A stretch of DNA of 50,262 bases from Acinetobacter brisouii CIP 110357 (GCF_000488275.1 NZ_KI530766.1:6248-56509), one strand, 5' to 3'. Counted from the first letter of the stretch, positions 1 to 9,387 are shown. The notes: generated by a model not told the origin, from the sequence alone. Numbers and translations: made by a program.

Positions 1-72
1 TAGCGAATAGCGAATAGCGAATAGCGAATAGCGAATAGCGAATAGCGAATAGCGAATAGCGAATAGCGAATA
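1..72. repeat. Heptamer tandem array (TAGCGAA), truncated by the window edge
   Basis: Ten uninterrupted perfect copies of the 7-base unit TAGCGAA run from base 1, and the array continues past the left edge. It lies just beyond the terminator of the tRNA operon in otherwise AT-rich intergenic DNA. A period of 7 places TAG in every plus-strand frame, so the array cannot be part of a plus-strand coding region. It looks like a slippage-prone VNTR. No function is apparent. Confidence 0.95.
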
Positions 73-108
73 ATATATAAAATCAGAAATGCAAGAAATT
101 TTAGACAT

Positions 109-129
109 AAAAAAACCGCATTTAAGCGG
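109..129 (-). terminator. Intrinsic terminator of the tRNA operon
   Basis: Read on the minus strand, a CCGC/GCGG stem with a six-base loop is followed by a run of seven T residues. It lies 14 bases past the last tRNA, so it should end the tRNA transcript. Confidence 0.8.
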
Positions 130-142
130 ATTCTTTAATAAT

Positions 143-219
143 TGGTCGGAGCAGTAGGATTCGAACCTACGACCCCCTGGTCCCAAACCAGGTGCACTAC
201 CAGGCTGTGCTATGCTCCG
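143..219 (-). tRNA. tRNA-Pro (anticodon TGG), copy 1
   Basis: Minus-strand cloverleaf of 77 nt with a CGGAGCA/TGCTCCG acceptor stem, a T arm containing GGTTCGAATCC, and an anticodon loop TTTGGGA giving anticodon TGG. The terminal CCA is encoded. The gene is identical over its whole length to the tRNA-Pro at 457-533. It is the last gene of the four-tRNA operon, 4 nt after tRNA-His. Confidence 0.97.
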
Positions 220-223
220 AAAT

Positions 224-300
224 TGGGGTGAATGATGGGGCTCGAACCCACGACAACCGGAATCACAATCCGGGGCTCTACCAACTGAGCTACATCCACC
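224..300 (-). tRNA. tRNA-His (anticodon GTG)
   Basis: Minus-strand tRNA with anticodon loop TTGTGAT (anticodon GTG) and an encoded CCA end. The extra 5' G at position -1 that is characteristic of tRNA-His is included at base 300. The D arm (GCTCAGTTGGTAGAGC) and T arm are canonical. It is the third gene of the operon. Confidence 0.97.
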
Positions 301-336
301 ACAGCATTTTGGTTCTATTTACCAGACTACCAAAAA

Positions 337-413
337 TGGCGCGCCTGACAGGATTCGAACCTGTGACCATCCGCTTAGAAGGCGGATGCTCTATCCAACT
401 GAGCTACAGGCGC
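337..413 (-). tRNA. tRNA-Arg (anticodon TCT)
   Basis: Minus-strand tRNA with acceptor stem GCGCCTG/CAGGCGC, anticodon loop TTCTAAG (anticodon TCT, reading AGA and AGG) and an encoded CCA. It is the second gene of the operon. Confidence 0.97.
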
Positions 414-456
414 TTAATCGATGATAAAACATCATGCGATGACTGCCTTGAGGAAT

Positions 457-533
457 TGGTCGGAGCAGTAGGATTCGAACCTACGACCCCCTGGTCCCAA
501 ACCAGGTGCACTACCAGGCTGTGCTATGCTCCG
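457..533 (-). tRNA. tRNA-Pro (anticodon TGG), copy 2
   Basis: Promoter-proximal gene of the tRNA operon, identical over 77 nt to the copy at 143-219. Anticodon TGG and encoded CCA. The two copies flank tRNA-Arg and tRNA-His as direct repeats, so recombination between them could delete both. Confidence 0.97.
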
Positions 534-580
534 ATTCATCTCAGCTTTCGCTGTATCGCACATCGTGCGGTACGGTGTGC

Positions 581-609
581 ATTCTAGGCGTGAGTCCTGT
601 TTTGGTCAA
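581..609 (-). promoter_or_regulatory. Sigma70 promoter of the tRNA operon
   Basis: On the minus strand, TTGACC (bases 604-609) and TAGAAT (581-586) are separated by exactly 17 bp. The stretch after the -10 is GC-rich (GCACACCGTACCGC), as in the discriminators of stringently controlled stable-RNA promoters. It lies about 40 bp upstream of the first tRNA-Pro. Confidence 0.8.
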
Positions 610-731
610 TACCTTAAATCAAAAAAACATGCTTTTCTTTACTCAAAAGCTTATTTATTCAGCATTTTTATCATTTTTGTGTTTTTTTTAGACATTTTTC
701 TCTTATTTTCAAGCATCTACTGTATTAAATT

Positions 732-755
732 AAAAAACCCCATCAGAAGATGAGG
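732..755 (-). terminator. Intrinsic terminator of argJ
   Basis: On the minus strand, CCTCATC-TTCT-GATGGGG (one G-T pair) is followed by six T residues. It lies about 25 bp after the argJ stop codon. Confidence 0.8.
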
Positions 756-779
756 CTTGTAAAAAATCAAAATCGTAAA

Positions 780-2000
780 TTATGAACGGTAATCGGCATT
801 GATTTTCACGTAATCATACGAGAGGTCACAGGTATAGACGGTATCTTTTGCTGTACCACGCCCCAAGTCCACACGAATGGTCATTTCAGATTGTTGCATC
901 ACACGTGCACCGGCTTCTTCGGTATAGTCTGCAGCTGCACCACCATCTTTGCAAAGTTGAACTTCATCCAACCAGACCTGAACTTTTTCCACATCCAAAT
1001 CCTGAATTTTGGCATAGCCAATTGCACACAAGATACGCCCCCAGTTTGGATCTGATGCAAAAATCGCAGTTTTAACCAATGGTGAATGTGCAATGCTATA
1101 GGCAACTTCACAGCACTCATCGGTGTTTTGACCACCTTCAACTGTTACGGTAATAAATTTAGTTGCACCCTCACCATCACGCACGATGAGTTGAGCCAAG
1201 CGCTTCATGACACGAGTCAAAACTTCTGCAACGATTACATAACGAGCATCATCTGCGGACTGGATTTCCTGACCACCTGCCTGACCTGTCGCCGCAAAGA
1301 TGCAAGAGTCATTGGTTGAGGTATCGCCATCGATGGTAATTCGGTTAAACGATTGATTTGCAGCATCTTTTAAAAGTTTTTGTACAAGATCACGTGCAAT
1401 AGGTGCATCTGTTGCTACAAAAGACAGCATGGTTGCCATATTTGGGCGAATCATACCCGCACCTTTACTGATACCTGTCATGGTGTAAGTAACACCATCT
1501 AGCTCAAACTGTTCAGATGCACCTTTTGGTGTGGTATCTGTTGTCATGATACCCTTTGCAGCATCACTCCAAGCATCGGCTTGCAAACTGTCAAATGCAG
1601 GTTTTAAGCCAGCAATAATTCTATCGACAGGTAATTGCTCACCAATTACACCTGTTGAAAAAGGCAAGATTTCTTGTGTTACTACACCAGCTATACCAGC
1701 CAATGCTTCACAGATTTTTTGAGCATTCTGTAGACCCAATGTGCCTGTACCCGCATTGGCATTGCCTGTATTAATGACTAAATAACGGGCATTTTTTTCT
1801 AGTAAATGAGTTTTTGAAATGCGCACTGGTGCTGCACAAAAAGCATTTTGGGTAAACACGCCCGCAACGTGTGAGCCTTCAGCAAACTCGAAAATCACTA
1901 GATCGCGTCGGTTTGGGTAACGTACATGCGCTTCTGTAGAGCCAATTTTTACACCTTTTACCACATGCATAAGTGGCATTGTAACGTCACCAACAGCCAT
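780..2000 (-). CDS. argJ: Bifunctional glutamate N-acetyltransferase / ornithine acetyltransferase (ArgJ)
   Basis: Moves the acetyl group from N-acetylornithine to glutamate in the cyclic arginine pathway, and in bifunctional members also acetylates glutamate from acetyl-CoA. It acts in the cytoplasm. The 406 residues match the family length. The precursor is cleaved into alpha and beta chains inside an N-M-A-T-M-L motif; here the bond is Ala189-Thr190, and Thr190 becomes the nucleophile. The STGVIG segment near 115-120 is the expected oxyanion-hole region, and GDTSTND lies in the beta chain. It stands alone with its own terminator, and a strong palindromic terminator upstream isolates it from the next minus-strand gene. 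Whether it is mono- or bifunctional cannot be told from sequence. Confidence 0.95.
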   Translation of the reverse strand: MAVGDVTMPLMHVVKGVKIGSTEAHVRYPNRRDLVIFEFAEGSHVAGVFTQNAFCAAPVRISKTHLLEKNARYLVINTGNANAGTGTLGLQNAQKICEALAGIAGVVTQEILPFSTGVIGEQLPVDRIIAGLKPAFDSLQADAWSDAAKGIMTTDTTPKGASEQFELDGVTYTMTGISKGAGMIRPNMATMLSFVATDAPIARDLVQKLLKDAANQSFNRITIDGDTSTNDSCIFAATGQAGGQEIQSADDARYVIVAEVLTRVMKRLAQLIVRDGEGATKFITVTVEGGQNTDECCEVAYSIAHSPLVKTAIFASDPNWGRILCAIGYAKIQDLDVEKVQVWLDEVQLCKDGGAAADYTEEAGARVMQQSEMTIRVDLGRGTAKDTVYTCDLSYDYVKINADYRS

Positions 2001-2078
2001 TTTAATAATCCATTTTTAGAAGTTAAATAAAGCTCTAGCTTATTAGATATGTCAGTAAAAATCGAGCCTCTACAAAAC

Positions 2079-2127
2079 AAACCCTATGAAAAAACCAGCC
2101 AATATGGCTGGTTTTTTCATAGGGTTT
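2079..2127. terminator. Long perfect palindrome, intrinsic terminator
   Basis: Two perfect 22-bp arms (2079-2100 and 2106-2127) around the loop AATAT, including a CCAGCC/GGCTGG core flanked by A6/T6 runs, can terminate in either direction. It sits just after the stop of the small exported protein and upstream of argJ. Confidence 0.85.
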
Positions 2128-2137
2128 AACAAATCGA

Positions 2138-2455
2138 CTATTTGGATTGTTCCATACTGAGCAAGGACTGCTCCGCTTTTTGCTGGCTTTCTACAGATAA
2201 TGCTGGATTTGTTGCCACTATGCGCTTTACTGTTGCGGTGTTTGCAGGTGCAATCGCTGTTGTCTGAATTTGAATCAGGCGTCCTTGTGTATCACCCAAT
2301 GCATAACGGATTCCAGTACGCGGGCTAATCACCATAGTCGTATTACCTTGCACAATAGTTTGTGCAGTTGTAATAACCGATTGTGTATCTGCAGCAAAGC
2401 TTAAGCTTGGAGCAAGACATAGAGACAGCCATATTGCCTGTTTAATTTTTTTCAT
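2138..2455 (-). CDS. Small exported hypothetical protein
   Basis: About 105 residues from the ATG at 2455; a GTG two codons upstream (2461) is the alternative start. The N-terminus has lysines, a hydrophobic core and a probable signal-peptidase I site after SFAADT (around residues 20-24). The mature part is about 80 residues, Thr/Gln/Ala-rich, with no Cys and no membrane segment, so it is probably periplasmic. The C-terminus (ESQQKAEQSLLSMEQSK) looks helical. I recognise no family. It is a single gene between secA and argJ, ended by the long palindrome at 2079-2127. That it is real is supported by the signal peptide and the terminator. Confidence 0.7.
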   Translation of the reverse strand: MKKIKQAIWLSLCLAPSLSFAADTQSVITTAQTIVQGNTTMVISPRTGIRYALGDTQGRLIQIQTTAIAPANTATVKRIVATNPALSVESQQKAEQSLLSMEQSK

Positions 2456-2542
2456 GGTCACACCAATACTTTAAGGTTTTACACAGTGAATTTTGCCTAA
2501 AAGTGTACTGGAATTTGGTGACTGAGCCTATGACCTTGCAAT

Positions 2543-2571
2543 AAAAAAGCAGAACATCTTGTTCTGCTTTT
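2543..2571 (-). terminator. Intrinsic terminator of secA
   Basis: An 11-bp perfect stem (2545-2555 / 2561-2571) with loop ATCTT and T residues beyond it on the minus strand, 19 bp after the secA stop. Confidence 0.85.
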
Positions 2572-2589
2572 GTAAAACTACTGTCAGGC

Positions 2590-5319
2590 TTAGATTTTAC
2601 CGTGACATTGCTTATATTTTAGACCTGAACCACATGGACATGGCGCATTACGGCTGGCTGGCGGAATCACTGCATCTTTAGCCAAGCTAAATTCAGACTC
2701 TGTATCTTCCTCACTACCGTCCATCAATGTTGCACCTGTCAGACCATCAACATTGTCATGTTCAAATGACAAACGCATCGAATCTGCCTGCTGTTGCTGG
2801 CGCGCTTCCATTTCTGCAAGCTCTTCAGGTGTTGGAACATGTACCAATGACAAGTCTGTCACAACGTCAGATTTGATCGCACCTAACATATTCACAAACA
2901 GGTTGAAGGCTTCTTTTTTGTATTCCTGCTCAGGATTTTTCTGCGCATAGCCACGCAAATGAATCCCCTGACGCAAATAGTCCATTGCAGCCAAGTGATC
3001 TTTCCAGTGGCGATCGAGTGCATTTAAGACAAAATGACGCTCAAGCATCGCTGCCGAATCTGCTCCCATCTGCTCACGACGCGCACGATAACGTGCAACC
3101 ACTTCATCAGCAATACGCTCAACCAAGCCTTCTTCATCGAGGCGGCGTTCTTCATCCAGCCATTGTTGAATTGGCAACTCAATGCCTAGATCCGTGCTGA
3201 GAGCTTTTTCCAAGCCTTCAATATCCCACTGATCGTGAATGGATTCAGGTGGAACAAAGTTGGCTATCAAGCCCTGCATCACATCATGATGCATTTCTTC
3301 AACATACTCTTGCAGGGTATTTTCTGCCAAGACTGCATCACGTTGTGAGTAAATGATTTTACGCTGCTCGTTGTTAACATCATCGTATTTCAGCAAGTTC
3401 TTACGGATGTCAAAGTTACGGGCTTCAACCTTACGCTGTGCATTTTCAATAGAGCGACTGACCATTTTATGTTCAATAGCTTCATCTTCTTTTAAGCCCA
3501 TCGCACGCATCATGCCAACCACACGATCACCCGCAAAAATACGCATCAAATCATCTTCTAAAGACAAATAGAAACGTGAAACACCTGGGTCACCCTGACG
3601 CCCTGCACGACCACGTAACTGGTTATCGATACGACGAGATTCATGCCGCTCTGAACCGATAATATGCAAACCACCTGCATTCAGGACAATCTCGTGATCA
3701 CGTTGCCATTCGGCTTTTAGACGTGCTTCATCTTCTGCAGTCGGGTTTTCAATTTTTGCAAGCTTAGCTTTCCAGTTACCACCAAGCAAAATGTCAGTAC
3801 CACGACCCGCCATGTTAGTGGCAATAGTCACTGAATCTGGGCTACCTGCTTGGGCAATAATATCCGCTTCACGTTCGTGCTGTTTTGCATTCAGCACTTC
3901 ATGCTTAATGCCTGCTGCTGTCAATTTTTGTGACAGAATTTCGCTGGCTTCAATCGTTGCAGTACCCACCAGAATCGGCGCTCGGGTTTCCTGAATGCGT
4001 TTGATCTCAGCTACAATCGCGCTGTATTTGCCATTACGATTGAGGTAAATCAGGTCATTATGGTCTTGACGAATCATTGGACGATGCGTTGGAATCAGAA
4101 CCACATCCAAACCATAAATTTCTTTCATTTCTGCCGCTTCTGTATCGGCAGTCCCCGTCATACCAGAAAGTTTCTTGTATAAACGGAAATAGTTCTGGAA
4201 TGTTGTGGTTGCCAAAGTCTGGTTTTCTGGCTGAATTTCCAGACCTTCTTTGGCTTCTACGGCTTGATGCAAGCCTTCAGACCAGCGACGACCAGGCATG
4301 GTACGACCTGTATGCTCATCGACAATGACCACTTCACCATTGTGAATAATGTAGTGTACGTCGCGTTGAAACAAGAAATGAGCACGAATTGCCGCAGATA
4401 CGTGGTGAACCAAATTCAAATTAGCCGCAGAATACAGACTCTCGCCTTCTTGCAATAGCCCCATCTGGATCAGTTCACGCTCTACAGCTTCATAACCGAC
4501 TTCGGTCATTTCAACTGAACGTTGTTTTTCATCGATCCAGAAATGCCCGCCATCAGCCACTTTTTCTTCTTTTTGTGGATGCAGTTTTGGCGCAATCGCA
4601 TTAATTGCAGCGTAAAGTTGTGATGAATCTTCACTTTGACCTGAAATGATCAGCGGTGTACGCGCTTCATCGATCAAGATAGAGTCGACTTCATCGATGA
4701 TGGTATAAACCAAACCACGCTGTTTTTTCTCAGCTAGAGAAAAAACCATGTTGTCACGCAAATAGTCAAAACCAAATTCGTTGTTGGTTCCGTAGGTAAT
4801 GTCTGCTTTGTAGGCAAGTGCTTTTTCATCTGGCGCTTGCATTGAGTAAATTGTGCCAACCGTCAAACCCAAGAACTCAAACAATGGGCGGTTTAACTCT
4901 GCGTCACGCTGTGCCAAGTAATCATTCACGGTAATGACATGCACACCCTGACCTGTTAAGGCATTTAAATAACACGCCAAGGTCGCCATCAGGGTTTTAC
5001 CTTCACCTGTACGCATTTCGGCAATCTTACCTTCATGCAAGGTAATACCACCGATGAGCTGCACATCATAGTGACGCATCCCCATAATGCGTTTACCAGC
5101 TTCACGGCAGACCGCAAATGCTTCAGGCAACAAGTCGTCTAAACTTACCCCAGTTTGATAACGATCTTTAAATTCTTGAGTTTTTGCAGACAACTCTGCA
5201 TCGCTAAGAGCGGCTATCGTCGGTTCGAGCGCATTAATTTTCTCGACAATTTTACGCATGCGTTTCAGTTCGCGCTCATTTTTTGTACCGAAGATACCTC
5301 CGATCAGACCTGCCAACAT
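2590..5319 (-). CDS. secA: Preprotein translocase ATPase SecA
   Basis: Peripheral-membrane ATPase that drives preproteins through SecYEG. At 909 residues it is full length. Visible features: Walker A GEGKT at 105-109, the [14 protein letters not shown]alker B/DEAD region near 210, the [15 protein letters not shown] helicase motifs in the second nucleotide-binding domain, and a C-terminal zinc/SecB-binding tail with Cys894, Cys896, Cys905 and His906. The start ATG at 5319 gives the usual [12 protein letters not shown]-terminus. It is monocistronic. I see no SecM-type arrest peptide gene upstream, so any secretion-responsive control must differ from that of E. coli. Confidence 0.98.
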   Translation of the reverse strand: MLAGLIGGIFGTKNERELKRMRKIVEKINALEPTIAALSDAELSAKTQEFKDRYQTGVSLDDLLPEAFAVCREAGKRIMGMRHYDVQLIGGITLHEGKIAEMRTGEGKTLMATLACYLNALTGQGVHVITVNDYLAQRDAELNRPLFEFLGLTVGTIYSMQAPDEKALAYKADITYGTNNEFGFDYLRDNMVFSLAEKKQRGLVYTIIDEVDSILIDEARTPLIISGQSEDSSQLYAAINAIAPKLHPQKEEKVADGGHFWIDEKQRSVEMTEVGYEAVERELIQMGLLQEGESLYSAANLNLVHHVSAAIRAHFLFQRDVHYIIHNGEVVIVDEHTGRTMPGRRWSEGLHQAVEAKEGLEIQPENQTLATTTFQNYFRLYKKLSGMTGTADTEAAEMKEIYGLDVVLIPTHRPMIRQDHNDLIYLNRNGKYSAIVAEIKRIQETRAPILVGTATIEASEILSQKLTAAGIKHEVLNAKQHEREADIIAQAGSPDSVTIATNMAGRGTDILLGGNWKAKLAKIENPTAEDEARLKAEWQRDHEIVLNAGGLHIIGSERHESRRIDNQLRGRAGRQGDPGVSRFYLSLEDDLMRIFAGDRVVGMMRAMGLKEDEAIEHKMVSRSIENAQRKVEARNFDIRKNLLKYDDVNNEQRKIIYSQRDAVLAENTLQEYVEEMHHDVMQGLIANFVPPESIHDQWDIEGLEKALSTDLGIELPIQQWLDEERRLDEEGLVERIADEVVARYRARREQMGADSAAMLERHFVLNALDRHWKDHLAAMDYLRQGIHLRGYAQKNPEQEYKKEAFNLFVNMLGAIKSDVVTDLSLVHVPTPEELAEMEARQQQQADSMRLSFEHDNVDGLTGATLMDGSEEDTESEFSLAKDAVIPPASRNAPCPCGSGLKYKQCHGKI

Positions 5320-5601
5320 GGATAAGCTCTCTAAATTTTGCTAGTCAAAAATGAAAAATGAATTTCTAATAAGACGTTATTATGGAGTTAGATTTTTGAA
5401 GTACAAGTTTTTTACGTAAAAAGCCGCATTTTTTTTCAACGTATCCACTTTAAATCACACCAATCGCCCCTAGAAAATTTAATCTAAAAACTTCTTATTT
5501 ATCTTTTTTATTCATATCAACATAAGAAAGCTGTATTTTCTATGCAAAAGAACTGGTTCATAGTGAAACCCATCAACCCATAAAAAGTTTTGAGGTTTCA
5601 C

Positions 5602-6243
5602 ATGAGTTTACGTCTTGGCGACACTGCCCCGAATTTTCAACAACAATCCAGCGAAGGGCCAATCGATTTATATGAATATTTAGGTGAGCATTGGGGGATT
5701 TTATTTTCACACCCTGCGGACTATACACCTGTATGTACCACCGAGCTTGGTTATACTGCGAAACTACACGATGAGTTTGCAAAACGTGATGTCAAAGCGA
5801 TTGCCTTGTCTGTCGATGATGTTGAGTCACATCAGGGCTGGATTAAGGACATTAACGAAACTCAAGCGACAACTGTTAACTTTCCAATTTTGGCAGATAA
5901 AGATCGTAAAGTTTCTGAGCTATATGGTTTCTTGCATCCAAATGCCAGTGAAACCACGACGGTTCGTTCTCTAGTAATTATTGACCCAAATAAAAAAGTC
6001 CGTTTAATCATTACTTATCCTGCATCGACAGGGCGTAATTTCAACGAAATTTTGCGTGTCATCGATTCGCTACAATTAACCGACCACTATAAAGTCGCCA
6101 CCCCTGCCAACTGGCAACAAGGAGATGATGTGGTGATTGTACCGAGCTTAAAAGACGAAGATGAGTTAAAACAGCGTTTCCCTAAAGGCTATACTGCCGT
6201 AAAACCCTATTTACGTTTAACGCCACAACCCAATCTGGACTAA
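5602..6243 (+). CDS. 1-Cys peroxiredoxin (Prx6 / AhpC-TSA family)
   Basis: Thiol peroxidase for H2O2 and organic hydroperoxides in the cytoplasm. The 213 residues begin at the ATG at 5602, with TGAGG 6 bp upstream; a TTG four codons earlier would be a poorer start. The peroxidatic Cys45 lies in the TPVCTTELG motif. There is no other cysteine in the protein, so this is a true 1-Cys enzyme that needs an external reductant. A long C-terminal domain (about 165-213, KPYLRLTPQP) is typical of the Prx6 subfamily. It is divergent from secA across about 280 bp and has its own terminator. Confidence 0.93.
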   Translation: MSLRLGDTAPNFQQQSSEGPIDLYEYLGEHWGILFSHPADYTPVCTTELGYTAKLHDEFAKRDVKAIALSVDDVESHQGWIKDINETQATTVNFPILADKDRKVSELYGFLHPNASETTTVRSLVIIDPNKKVRLIITYPASTGRNFNEILRVIDSLQLTDHYKVATPANWQQGDDVVIVPSLKDEDELKQRFPKGYTAVKPYLRLTPQPNLD

Positions 6244-6277
6244 ATTCTTATAAAAAAACTGTATGTAAATTTCTCCG

Positions 6278-6303
6278 AGCCTATTTTTTAATAGGCTTTT
6301 TTT
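6278..6303 (+). terminator. Intrinsic terminator of the peroxiredoxin gene
   Basis: AGCCTAT/ATAGGCT stem with an all-T loop followed by T6, about 35 bp after the stop. Confidence 0.8.
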
Positions 6304-6362
6304 ACACAAAATCTGCTGCAACATGCCGAAATTTTTATTAATTTAAAGAAATTCTACGACGA

Positions 6363-6968
6363 ATGTTCATGATCATGCAGGTTCGATCTTATCGCTGGTT
6401 TATCATCGCCATAACCACTGGTGTGTTTTTACAAGGCTGTATGCAAAGCAGCGCTTTACCCGATACTCAGCGCCCTACAAATTGGGGAGTTGCTGTCGAT
6501 AAACACTACAATTTTTATCGTGTTAACTCATGGTTATATCGGAGTGAACAACCTTCATCCGAATTACTGCCCTACTTGCAACAGCAACAGATTGATATTG
6601 TCATTAATCTGCGGATTCATAATGAAGACCGTCAATTATTACAACATGTTCCAGTTCAGTTATCCCATATTCCGATCAATACCTGGGATATTGAACGACA
6701 AGATATTGTCAAAGTCATGCAGATTTTACAGGCAGCAAAGGCACAGCATAAGAGGGTATTGATTCATTGTTATCATGGCTCAGACCGTACAGGTACGATG
6801 GTTGCCATGTCACGAATTTTACTCGAGAACTGGTCAAGTGATGATGCAATCAACGAGATGAAACATGGAGGTTATGGCTTTCATCCTATCTGGATGAATA
6901 TTGATGGGTTATTTAAAACTAAAAATATTGACTGGATGCGTCAGCAACTGGCGCATCCAACCCAATAA
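6363..6968 (+). CDS. Lipoprotein with dual-specificity-type protein phosphatase domain
   Basis: 201 residues. A basic N-terminus and hydrophobic segment (11-23) end in the lipobox LQGC, with Cys26 as the likely lipidated residue, so the enzyme is exported and membrane anchored. The body is a Cys-phosphatase fold. The signature HCxxGxxR appears as HCYHGSDRTG, with catalytic Cys136 and Arg142; the general acid is probably an Asp near 109 (TWDIERQD). It resembles bacterial DSP-like (Tyr-phosphatase family) proteins. The substrate, protein or phosphoinositide/sugar phosphate, is unknown. ATGs at 6363, 6369 and 6378 are all possible starts and none has a strong ribosome binding site. It converges tail to tail with the SPOR gene, 2 bp apart. 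Confidence 0.85.
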   Translation: MFMIMQVRSYRWFIIAITTGVFLQGCMQSSALPDTQRPTNWGVAVDKHYNFYRVNSWLYRSEQPSSELLPYLQQQQIDIVINLRIHNEDRQLLQHVPVQLSHIPINTWDIERQDIVKVMQILQAAKAQHKRVLIHCYHGSDRTGTMVAMSRILLENWSSDDAINEMKHGGYGFHPIWMNIDGLFKTKNIDWMRQQLAHPTQ

Positions 6969-6970
6969 AA

Positions 6971-8113
6971 TTAACGCTGATCGAGTGGTACCCAGTCAAT
7001 AATCCACGCTGATTTCATGCCTAAGCTACTGTCGGCCTGGATTTTTCGACGTGCTGTATCTGCAGTTTCACGATCTTTCGCAGGCCCTACCATCACCCGA
7101 ATACCTTTCGAGGTTGGACTAGTCACCACTTTATAACCTTTAGCGCGTAACTTGGAAACCGTAGCATCTGCATTGGCTTGGTTTGCTGCAAGTGATACCT
7201 GTACCATCCACTTTTTCTTGCCTTCGAGCAAGTCTCGTGCTTTGTCAGCATCAGCTTTTTTGTCTTTTTTCTTAATCTCCGTATCTTGATCATCATCTGC
7301 TTTTTTCTTCGCATCTAAAGCAGCTTTATGTTTGGCTTCTAGTGCCTTTTTATGTTTTGCTTCTGCAGCCTCAGCTTTACGCTTTTCTTCTGCATCTGCT
7401 TGACGCTTTTCTTCTGCATCCGCTTTTTTCTGTGCTTCTAATTCAGCTTTCTTCTTGGCTACTGCACGACGATGAGCTTCTTCATCTGCTTTCTTTTGCT
7501 CATCTGCTTCTGCTTTTTTCCTAGCTTCTCGTTCAGCCTGCTTTTTCGCCTCCAAATCAGCCTGTCTTTTCGCTTCTGCATCTGCTTTTTTCTTAGCATC
7601 TACAGCTGCTTGATGCTTGGCTGCTTCATCATCAGCGAACTTCTTTTTTGCAGTAGAATCTACCTGATGTTGTTGATCTGCGGTCTTATTTTTGCTGTCA
7701 GGCTTAACCTCAGGTGGAATATTGTCAGAATCACCCTGCCCTGTGCGGCGTTTATTAATTTCGGCATATTCTTCAGCTGCTTTACGTGCAGCGTCCGCCT
7801 CAGCCTGTTGTTGTTGCTGTAGATATTGCTGAGTACGCGCTTCTTGTTCGGCTACTGCGCGCTCACGTGAGCGCTTCTGTTCTTCAAGCAAGCGTTTTTC
7901 GGTTTCAACATCCACAGTTAATGGCTGCAAAGCCTGCATATTGCCAGCTTTTTGCATTGTTTTTTGTTGCTGGGCTGTTGTCATCTGAGCTGAGGGAGTA
8001 GCTTGCTTATGCTTTAATTCTTGTGTGCCTTTGACCAGCAGTGCGGCAAGTAACACACCACCTCCCAATAAAACAACGCCTCCCATCCAACGTTGTTTGT
8101 TATTCATTGACAT
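6971..8113 (-). CDS. Inner-membrane SPOR-domain protein (DedD/TolA-like architecture)
   Basis: 380 residues in three parts. A single N-terminal membrane anchor lies at about 10-27 (GGVVLLGGGVLLAALL). A very long charged region (about 60-290) is built of Lys/Ala/Glu/Gln repeats such as AKKKADAEAKRQ, which should form an extended helix spanning the periplasm as in TolA. A C-terminal SPOR domain (about 300-378, starting KKWMVQVSLAA) binds denuded glycan strands at the division septum. A role in cell division, like DedD, is inferred. Its ATG overlaps the folC stop (TAATG), so it is translationally coupled and is the last gene of trpA-accD-folC-SPOR. Confidence 0.88.
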   Translation of the reverse strand: MSMNNKQRWMGGVVLLGGGVLLAALLVKGTQELKHKQATPSAQMTTAQQQKTMQKAGNMQALQPLTVDVETEKRLLEEQKRSRERAVAEQEARTQQYLQQQQQAEADAARKAAEEYAEINKRRTGQGDSDNIPPEVKPDSKNKTADQQHQVDSTAKKKFADDEAAKHQAAVDAKKKADAEAKRQADLEAKKQAEREARKKAEADEQKKADEEAHRRAVAKKKAELEAQKKADAEEKRQADAEEKRKAEAAEAKHKKALEAKHKAALDAKKKADDDQDTEIKKKDKKADADKARDLLEGKKKWMVQVSLAANQANADATVSKLRAKGYKVVTSPTSKGIRVMVGPAKDRETADTARRKIQADSSLGMKSAWIIDWVPLDQR

Positions 8114-9387
8114 TATTCAATGTACTCCCAAACCGCTTCTAAGGTATGAAACGAACCACAAACTAAAATCAGTTGTTGATCTTCTACATGATCCAGAGCA
8201 GATTGAAAAGCCTCTTTCACATTTGCAAAATGTTGTGTCGCTGTGTTGTGTAAAGCTTGTTGGATTTTCTCAAGTTTTGCCGCACGAGGTACAGTCAACT
8301 CCGCAATATGCCATTTAGACACCACAGGGCTGAGTAATTCAACGACAGAATCTATATCTTTATCGGCAAGCATTGAAAAAACGGTAACAACTTCAGAATA
8401 CTGTTTATTGTATTGCATAAATTTCTGCAATTGCTTTAACAAAAATTCAACACCATGCGGGTTATGCCCTGCATCAAAAATCACCGTTTTATTTTGAATT
8501 TGACGAACTTCAAAACGCCCAGCAATCTTTGCGGCTTGAATTCCTGCACGAATTGCCTGATCAGAAATTGCCAAACCACTCACCAAAACAGCAGCAACCG
8601 CGGTTGAAATATTATCGAGTGCCAAATGCCCTTTAGGTAATCGTAAAGTCGATGCAGGTGTCGCAAATAACCATGTTTCTGAATCATCTTCCTGATAAAA
8701 ATAGTCGCGATTGAGCACATGCAACTGCGCCTGACATTCCTGTACTTTATTCTGAATCGCTTGTGGAAGCTGTTGTTGTCCCGCAAAAATCACAGGAATG
8801 TTTGGACGAATAATACCAGCTTTTTCAAAGGCAATTTTTTCAATGGTATCACCGAGCCAATCGACATGATCCAAACCAATATTGGTAATCACGGCAACAT
8901 CAGGTTCAATAACATTGACAACGTCTAAACGCCCACCCAGCCCGATTTCCAGCACCCAGACATCACATTGTTTTTGCTGAAAAATCAGAAATGCTGCAAG
9001 CGTTGTGGCTTCAAAAAATGATAGGCTTAAACCACACTCTCGGCGGGCTTGATCGACTTGTACAAAGGCATCTACTAACTCTTGATCGGTTGCTTCCAGG
9101 CCTGAAATTTTGACGCGTTCATTAAAGCGGTAGATATGTGGAGACTGGTAAAGTGCTACCTTATAACCTGCCTGCTGTAAAATAGCAGCGGTGGTGGTCG
9201 TGGTTGAACCTTTACCATTGGTTCCTGCAACAGTAATGACTTTGGCAGAAGTTTGAGTCACATTTAATTTTTGCGCAACAGGAATGACGCGCTCTAAGCC
9301 CAAATCAATTCCTGTTACATGCACATGACCCCAATAGTTGAGCCATGTGTAAAGACTATCCGTAGCTTGTGGTGCTATTGTGTTCAA
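8113..9387 (-). CDS. folC: Folylpolyglutamate synthase / dihydrofolate synthase
   Basis: Adds glutamate to dihydropteroate and then further glutamates to folates, with ATP, in the cytoplasm. At 424 residues it is of normal length. It shows the Mur-ligase ATP loop GTNGKGST at 55-62, the SPHIYRFNER folate-site segment near 80-92, and the C-terminal DAGHNPHG motif. It starts 1 bp after accD and its stop overlaps the start of the SPOR gene, the same order seen in other gammaproteobacteria (accD-folC-dedD). Confidence 0.96.
   Translation of the reverse strand: MNTIAPQATDSLYTWLNYWGHVHVTGIDLGLERVIPVAQKLNVTQTSAKVITVAGTNGKGSTTTTTAAILQQAGYKVALYQSPHIYRFNERVKISGLEATDQELVDAFVQVDQARRECGLSLSFFEATTLAAFLIFQQKQCDVWVLEIGLGGRLDVVNVIEPDVAVITNIGLDHVDWLGDTIEKIAFEKAGIIRPNIPVIFAGQQQLPQAIQNKVQECQAQLHVLNRDYFYQEDDSETWLFATPASTLRLPKGHLALDNISTAVAAVLVSGLAISDQAIRAGIQAAKIAGRFEVRQIQNKTVIFDAGHNPHGVEFLLKQLQKFMQYNKQYSEVVTVFSMLADKDIDSVVELLSPVVSKWHIAELTVPRAAKLEKIQQALHNTATQHFANVKEAFQSALDHVEDQQLILVCGSFHTLEAVWEYIE

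Noticed and set aside
1..72. CRISPR-like array
   Set aside because: The repeat unit is 7 bases and has no spacers; there are no cas genes in the window.
192..587. Plus-strand open frame of 131 codons over the tRNA cluster
   Set aside because: It is the antisense of four tRNA genes; such frames give the familiar GFEPVT-type spurious proteins and have no independent support.
5320..5601. SecM-like arrest peptide upstream of secA
   Set aside because: No open frame on the secA strand in this region has a signal peptide or the arrest motif.
7342..7822. Plus-strand frames opposite the SPOR gene encoding Leu/Phe-rich membrane-like peptides
   Set aside because: They are the complement of the Lys/Ala/Glu repeats of the real gene; the hydrophobicity is an artefact of the reversed codons.
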